A stretch of 26,834 nt of DNA. Source: CBDUUP01 sp965370435 (GTDB taxonomy: Bacteria > Chloroflexota > Anaerolineae > Anaerolineales > UBA11579). How positions within the stretch are numbered: position 1 is the stretch's first letter; the number at the start of each line of letters is the position of its first letter. This document shows positions 23,021 to 26,834 of this stretch, in pieces. The DNA lies in NCBI GenBank assembly GCA_965370435.1, contig CBDUUP010000018.1, positions 1 through 26,834 on the forward strand, read 5' to 3'. Under the pieces are notes generated by a model that was given only the letters and a program-made list of their open reading frames with translations, did not search any database and had not been told where the DNA came from. The translations under genes were made by a program, and so were the position numbers.

Positions 23021-24538
23021 TCATCCACCTCCCCAGCCGCGCACGAACACGTCTTCATCTGCTTCTTCTGGTTCGCGCATCCGGTATATGGTTCGGATTA
23101 TGGCCGGCGCGGCGATGAAGGCCAGGATCATGGCTTGCAGGACGGAAATAATATCTATTGGGATTCTGGCGCTCAACTGCATGGCGGTGGCGCCATTGCG
23201 CAGCGTCCCGAACAACAGGGCGGCCAAGACAACGCCCAGCGGGTGGCTCTTCCCCAGCAGGGCCAGGGCGATGCTGTCGAAGCCATACCCGGAGGAGAAG
23301 GCTACGGCCAGGTTGTGGTTCAGGCCCAGTACTTCATTGGCCCCCGCCAAACCGGCCAACGCGCCAGAGAGGGACATTGCCAGAACCGTGCTGGCCACAA
23401 CGCTCATCCCGGCGTACCGGGCCGCGTTGGGGTTTGCGCCTACGGTGCGCAGATCGAAACCCCACTTGGTTTTGAAGAGGAACCAGTACACCAGCCAGGC
23501 AACCCCGAGTGCGATGAAGAAACCCAAATGGAATCGAATTGGCTCTTGGAAGAAGCGGGGTAGCTCGGCGCTTTTTTCGATGGAAGGGCTGACCGGATTG
23601 AACGTTTCGGGTCGTCGCATGACCCCATTCAGCAGATACTCGCTGAGGCGGAAGGCGATGAAGTTCATCATGATGGTATTGATGACCTCATGCCCTCCGG
23701 TTTTGGCTTTCAGCCAACCGGGAATGAACCCCCATAGGCCGCCTCCAATGGCTCCCGCCAGCAAGGCAAAGGGGACGTGGATGATGGGGGGGAGGCCGGT
23801 GAAACGGTAGCCGACGTAAACTGCGAAGATTGCCCCGACGAACAACTGTCCTTCCGCGCCGATGTTGAACAGGCCGCTTCGGAACCCCAGAGCGACGGCC
23901 AAACCGGCGAAAATAAATGGCGTGGAGGTCACCAGGCTTTCCAGGATGGGGTTGAAGGCTCTACGGATGGCTTCGCTGTCACCGCTCTGGAGCGCCTCCC
24001 TGATTTTCACCGGGTCGCCTATCGAGCCGTTGAACAATGCCTTATAAGAAATGGTCAGCACATTCCAGGCCGCCTTGAATCCTTCCGTCCAGGCTACGTT
24101 GAATACTGTGTCTTCATTGACTTGGACTCTTTTAGCGCCGATCCGCCATTCTTCTTCCTCCGCGTTGCGCACCTTGCCGTAGAAGGTGAGTTGGTTGGTC
24201 GCCGAGTCGAAGGTATCGCCGGGCGCTTCTTCTTCCTCAACGGCCAACTCCATGGAAAGTGCGGTGATCGAATTGCTTTCCCGGAGGGCGATCACTTTCA
24301 CGTAGTCATCTTGGATGATGCGGCCTTGAAATTTCGCGTACACGTTGATGGTGCTGAGTACGATGATAAGCCCCCCCAACAGGAGGCCGGTGAAGATTGC
24401 CAAAATCGGCACTCGCACCGCTTGCCAGGCGCGCCCCCACCTTGACAGACGCTTGTCCGGCCCGGCGGTGAGTTCTTCCATGAATATCTGAGCCGAATTT
24501 TTTTTAGGTTGCTCTTCTGGAGCGCGTTCTTCGCTCAT
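23021..24538 (-). CDS. BMP-family ABC transporter permease 1 with extracytoplasmic insertion (NupP-like)
   Basis: First membrane subunit of the nucleoside-type importer. At 505 residues it is far longer than the usual 350 or so. The first helix (about 45-67) is followed by about 100 mostly hydrophilic, Glu-rich residues (about 68-165) before the conserved core. The core shows LAVALGFRSGLFNIGAEGQLFVGA, TGGHEVINTIMMNFIA and the coupling region LRTVGANPNAARYAGM. GAGGT precedes the ATG at 24538. It follows the ATPase gene by 34 bases and overlaps the next permease. The insertion faces outside if the topology is normal and may contact the binding protein; this is inference. Confidence 0.9.
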   Translation of the reverse strand: MSEERAPEEQPKKNSAQIFMEELTAGPDKRLSRWGRAWQAVRVPILAIFTGLLLGGLIIVLSTINVYAKFQGRIIQDDYVKVIALRESNSITALSMELAVEEEEAPGDTFDSATNQLTFYGKVRNAEEEEWRIGAKRVQVNEDTVFNVAWTEGFKAAWNVLTISYKALFNGSIGDPVKIREALQSGDSEAIRRAFNPILESLVTSTPFIFAGLAVALGFRSGLFNIGAEGQLFVGAIFAVYVGYRFTGLPPIIHVPFALLAGAIGGGLWGFIPGWLKAKTGGHEVINTIMMNFIAFRLSEYLLNGVMRRPETFNPVSPSIEKSAELPRFFQEPIRFHLGFFIALGVAWLVYWFLFKTKWGFDLRTVGANPNAARYAGMSVVASTVLAMSLSGALAGLAGANEVLGLNHNLAVAFSSGYGFDSIALALLGKSHPLGVVLAALLFGTLRNGATAMQLSARIPIDIISVLQAMILAFIAAPAIIRTIYRMREPEEADEDVFVRGWGGG

Positions 24539-24572
24539 TAAGGTTTACCTCGTGCCAATTTGGGTGGATGGA

Positions 24573-26096
24573 TTATGATTCCTGGGACTGTACTACGCCT
24601 GCCATCAGCAAGCCAATTCCTTCTTTGGTGGCTTCTTCAGCAGGGAGAATAGCGAGGATCTGGCCCCTGAACATCACCGCGATCCGGTCGGATAGCTCCA
24701 TGATCTCGTCTAATTCAGGGGAGACCAACACCACCGCGCAACCCTCGTCGCGCTTTTGGAGGATCCGGCTGTGGATATACTCCACCGAGCCGACATCCAG
24801 ACCGCGGGTGGGTTGGGAGGCTACCAACAGCTTGATGGGGCGGGAAAACTCCCGCGCCACGATCACTTTCTGTTGGTTGCCGCCGGAGAGGGAGCCGGAA
24901 TTTGTCATTGCGGAAGGGGTGCGGATGTCAAATTTCTCGATGAGGTCTGCCGCCCTCTCCAGGATGGCCTCTTGTTGCAAGATTGCTCTGTGGGTGAAGG
25001 GGGATTGGTAATAGGTGTTGAGGATCAAATTATCCGACACCGGGAAGGAAAGCACCAGTCCGTCACGCTGGCGGTCTTCGGGGACGTGGGCGCTGCCCAT
25101 TTCGGTGATCGTGCGGGGGGTGGCTTTGCTGATGTCCTGGTCCAGGAGGGTGATCTGTCCTTGATGCGCAGAACGAAGACCGGTGATGGCTTCAACCAAT
25201 TCAGTTTGGCCGTTGCCCTGCACGCCGGCGATGCCCAATATCTCTCCGCTATGTACCTCAAAAGATACACCGTCAACTGCGACCTGGTTGCGCTCATCCA
25301 AAACAATCAGGTCCTTCACCGAGAGAATCATTTCGCCAATTTGAGGAGGGTTCTTTTCAAGCTCCAACTGAACCTCTCGCCCAACCATCATTTCAGCCAG
25401 GGTGCGCTGATTGGCCTCTTCCGGTATTGTGCTCCCTACCACTTTCCCGCGCCGGATGACGGTGATCCGGTCGGAGAATTCCATCACCTCCCGCAGCTTG
25501 TGGGTGATGAAGATGATGGATTTACCCTGGTCAACCAGGGAGCGCATGATGGTGAAGAGTTCGTCGGTTTCCTGAGGGGTGAGGACGGCGGTCGGTTCGT
25601 CCAAGATGAGGATGTCGGCCTCCCGGTAGAGGAGCTTGATGATCTCAACTCGCTGCTGCACGCCGACAGCCAAGTCGCCAACGTAAGCCTCGGGGTCCAC
25701 CTCCAGGCCAAATTGCTCGGAAAGTTGGCGGATCCGGTTGGCGCATTCTCTGCGGTTCAGGAGTCCGCCCGGATAGGTGGCCTCATCGCCCAGCATCACG
25801 TTTTCAGTTACCGTGAAGACCGGGATAAGCATGAAGTGCTGGTGAACCATCCCGATCCCCGCGGCAATAGCGTCGCTGGGGGAATGTATGTCTAACGCTT
25901 TCCCATTCACTTTGATTTCGCCCTCGTCGGGTTGGTAAAGGCCGTAGAGGATGTTCATCAGGGTGGTCTTGCCAGCGCCATTTTCACCTAGCAAGGCGTG
26001 GATTTCCCCTTTTTCCAGGGTGAGATTGATGTTGTCGTTCGCCAAAACACCTGGAAATCGTTTCGTAATGCCGTTTAGTTCAAGGATTGGGGCCAT
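24573..26096 (-). CDS. BMP-family ABC transporter ATP-binding protein, two NBDs (NupO-like)
   Basis: A 507-residue tandem ATPase of the sugar/nucleoside importer class. NBD1 is complete: Walker A GENGAGKTT (37-45), VHQHFMLIP Q-loop, LAVGVQQRVEI signature, Walker B ILILDEPTAVL and ITHKL H-loop. NBD2 is degenerate. Its P-loop reads GVQGNGQTEL (Lys replaced by Gln) and its Walker B LLVASQPTRGLDVG (Asp and Glu replaced), while the LSGGNQQKV signature is kept. Such asymmetry is normal in this family, with one active site formed between NBD1 Walker motifs and NBD2 signature. The start at 26096 has only a weak ribosome site (GGTGA). A 25-bp palindrome lies 32 bases upstream. Confidence 0.94.
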   Translation of the reverse strand: MAPILELNGITKRFPGVLANDNINLTLEKGEIHALLGENGAGKTTLMNILYGLYQPDEGEIKVNGKALDIHSPSDAIAAGIGMVHQHFMLIPVFTVTENVMLGDEATYPGGLLNRRECANRIRQLSEQFGLEVDPEAYVGDLAVGVQQRVEIIKLLYREADILILDEPTAVLTPQETDELFTIMRSLVDQGKSIIFITHKLREVMEFSDRITVIRRGKVVGSTIPEEANQRTLAEMMVGREVQLELEKNPPQIGEMILSVKDLIVLDERNQVAVDGVSFEVHSGEILGIAGVQGNGQTELVEAITGLRSAHQGQITLLDQDISKATPRTITEMGSAHVPEDRQRDGLVLSFPVSDNLILNTYYQSPFTHRAILQQEAILERAADLIEKFDIRTPSAMTNSGSLSGGNQQKVIVAREFSRPIKLLVASQPTRGLDVGSVEYIHSRILQKRDEGCAVVLVSPELDEIMELSDRIAVMFRGQILAILPAEEATKEGIGLLMAGVVQSQES

Positions 26097-26127
26097 AAGT
26101 CACCGTGGGATGCGTCTTGACGGAAGA

Positions 26128-26152
26128 ATGATTTGGTTTATAACCAAGTCAT
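26128..26152. promoter_or_regulatory. 25-bp near-perfect palindrome upstream of the transporter ATPase gene
   Basis: ATGATTTGGTT (26128-26138) and AACCAAGTCAT (26142-26152) are reverse complements except for one position, around a TAT centre. It lies 32-56 bases upstream of the ATPase start codon. On the minus strand its centre gives TATAAA, a possible -10. It is operator-like, or an RNA hairpin with one G-U pair. No -35 at 16-18 bases was found. The remaining gap 26153-26228 shows nothing. Confidence 0.5.
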
Positions 26153-26228
26153 TTTACCACGAGACCATTTTTGGAATTTCAAAATAAGACCATGAATTTC
26201 CAGAGCTTTTTGATGGTTTTTTGATTCT

Positions 26229-26256
26229 CTCTGTGACTCTGTGGTCAAATGTTTGT
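26229..26256. repeat. Diverged half-copy of the CTCTGTG...GTGGT repeat
   Basis: Twenty-five of 28 bases match 1779-1806, including the flanking GTTTGT; the mismatches are at the 8th, 18th and 22nd positions. Only the right-arm orientation is present here, so it cannot form the hairpin seen at 1716-1798. It indicates the repeat is dispersed in this genome. Confidence 0.7.
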
Positions 26257-26280
26257 TATACGCATTTTTTTCTACAAATG

Positions 26281-26308
26281 AAAAAGGGCTGGTCATTGAC
26301 CAGCCCTT
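26281..26308 (-). terminator. Rho-independent terminator after the binding-protein gene
   Basis: AAGGGCTGGTCA (26284-26295) and TGACCAGCCCTT (26297-26308) form a 12-bp perfect inverted repeat around one base. On the minus strand the stem runs straight into five Ts. It stands 34 bases after the stop of the binding-protein gene, and separates it from the ATPase/permease genes, allowing more receptor than membrane complex. Confidence 0.88.
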
Positions 26309-26342
26309 CTTGGTTACGTTAGTTGATTCGTTAGGCCATTCG

Positions 26343-26834
26343 CTACGGATAGATGGAAACGTCTCCGGCGATCAAGGCCGCTTTCAGATCCTCCAACTCA
26401 GCCAGCAGGTCATCGCAATCGGTGCAGTTGAGCGTTGCGAGTCCGACGCCGCCGTTCGCCAGCGTGCCTACGTACAGGCCGCCCTCGAAGGAGTTGTTGA
26501 GGATATCGGCTACGGTATCGAATATCGCTATGTCCATATTCTTGAGGACTGAGGTCAGAACGATGTCGGCGTATTCGGCCGCGCTGATGGTCCAGTCGGA
26601 GTCAACGCCGACGATCAAGACGCCGCCGCGCTCTTGCGCGGCCGCCGCGGTGCCCAGCCCGACAGGCCCGGCAACCGGCATGATGATGTCGGCGCCTTCG
26701 TCCATCAGGGAGATGCCCATAGCGCGTCCATCGTCAGTGCTCTCGAAGTTCCCGGTGAAGAGACCGAGGTCCGGGTTTGCCGGATCCCAACCCAACACCT
26801 GCACGTCGGTGCCATGCACTTCGTTGTAGTACAT
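26343..26834 (-). CDS. BMP-family (PnrA/BmpA-like) substrate-binding protein, C-terminal part, cut by window edge
   Basis: The last 163 residues of an extracytoplasmic receptor for a nucleoside-type ABC importer; the N-terminal half and signal are beyond the window. Recognisable family sequence includes TGNFESTDDGRAMGISLMDEGADIIMPVAGP, GLGTAAAAQERGG and VGVDSDWTISAAEYADIVLTSVLKNMD, which match the second lobe and ligand-pocket region of PnrA/Med proteins (the VDSDQ-type loop reads VDSDW here). A CTDC motif near the C-terminus (NCTDCDD) adds two cysteines that may bridge. The frame is open to the edge, so the Met at 26834 is probably internal. It is followed by a strong terminator and then the ATPase and permease genes in the same direction. 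Confidence 0.88.
   Translation of the reverse strand: MYYNEVHGTDVQVLGWDPANPDLGLFTGNFESTDDGRAMGISLMDEGADIIMPVAGPVGLGTAAAAQERGGVLIVGVDSDWTISAAEYADIVLTSVLKNMDIAIFDTVADILNNSFEGGLYVGTLANGGVGLATLNCTDCDDLLAELEDLKAALIAGDVSIYP

Noticed and set aside
24756..25895. 379-residue open frame on the plus strand
   Set aside because: It is antisense to the tandem ATPase gene, whose Walker and signature motifs are unmistakable.
24573..26096. Degenerate second NBD as a sign of gene decay
   Set aside because: Loss of Walker Lys and Asp/Glu in NBD2 with retained signature is normal in nucleoside-type tandem ATPases.

Overview
The window reads as a chromosomal segment from a member of the Chloroflexota (Anaerolineae-like). 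This is an inference. It rests on lipoproteins whose lipobox is followed by Thr/Pro/Asp-rich linkers, an abundance of LIV-type and BMP-type ABC transporters, acyl-CoA dehydrogenases and acyl-CoA ligases, and intergenic palindromic repeats of the kind common in environmental genomes of this group. No rRNA, tRNA, CRISPR array, transposase or phage gene was seen. Gene density is high and almost everything is in tight operons.

Left third (1-4285): a leftward acyl-CoA dehydrogenase and thiolase pair (beta-oxidation; thiolase cut by the window edge) diverges from a rightward pair. That second pair is an ACAD10/11-type acyl-CoA dehydrogenase followed one base later by an APH-fold kinase. It is an unfused version of the two halves of animal ACAD10/ACAD11 and resembles the bacterial LvaA/LvaC pair of 4-hydroxy acid breakdown. 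The 379-base divergent region holds a promoter for each side, an inverted repeat over one -35 box, and two repetitive elements.

Middle (4525-13195): a rightward LIV-type ABC importer (livG, livH, livM, livK, livF) with a long-chain-type acyl-CoA synthetase between livG and livH and a second, unusual AMP-dependent ligase after livF. It closes at a Rho-independent terminator (13218-13251). The layout suggests import of a carboxylic acid coupled to CoA activation, feeding the dehydrogenases, kinase and thiolase to the left. The substrate cannot be read from sequence. The binding-protein gene is bracketed by an orphan Shine-Dalgarno sequence and a 3' stem-loop.

Centre right (13250-21589): a leftward fabH-like ketosynthase; a LysM lipoprotein, a Nudix hydrolase, rho and a LysM/M23 endopeptidase (all rightward); a leftward GH5-like lipoprotein; and a rightward MurJ-type flippase. 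Several of these have clear sigma-70-like promoters. This is largely a cell-envelope neighbourhood.

Right end (21735-26834): a leftward BMP-family nucleoside-type ABC transporter. In transcription order it comprises a substrate-binding protein (partial, followed by a terminator), a double-NBD ATPase preceded by a 25-bp palindrome, and two permeases, the first with a large extracytoplasmic insertion. Between it and murJ lies a 107-bp multi-hairpin repeat element.

The most notable candidate system is the combination of the ACAD11-like split pair, two acyl-CoA ligases and the LIV importer, which may be a route for uptake and catabolism of 4-hydroxylated (or related) acids.
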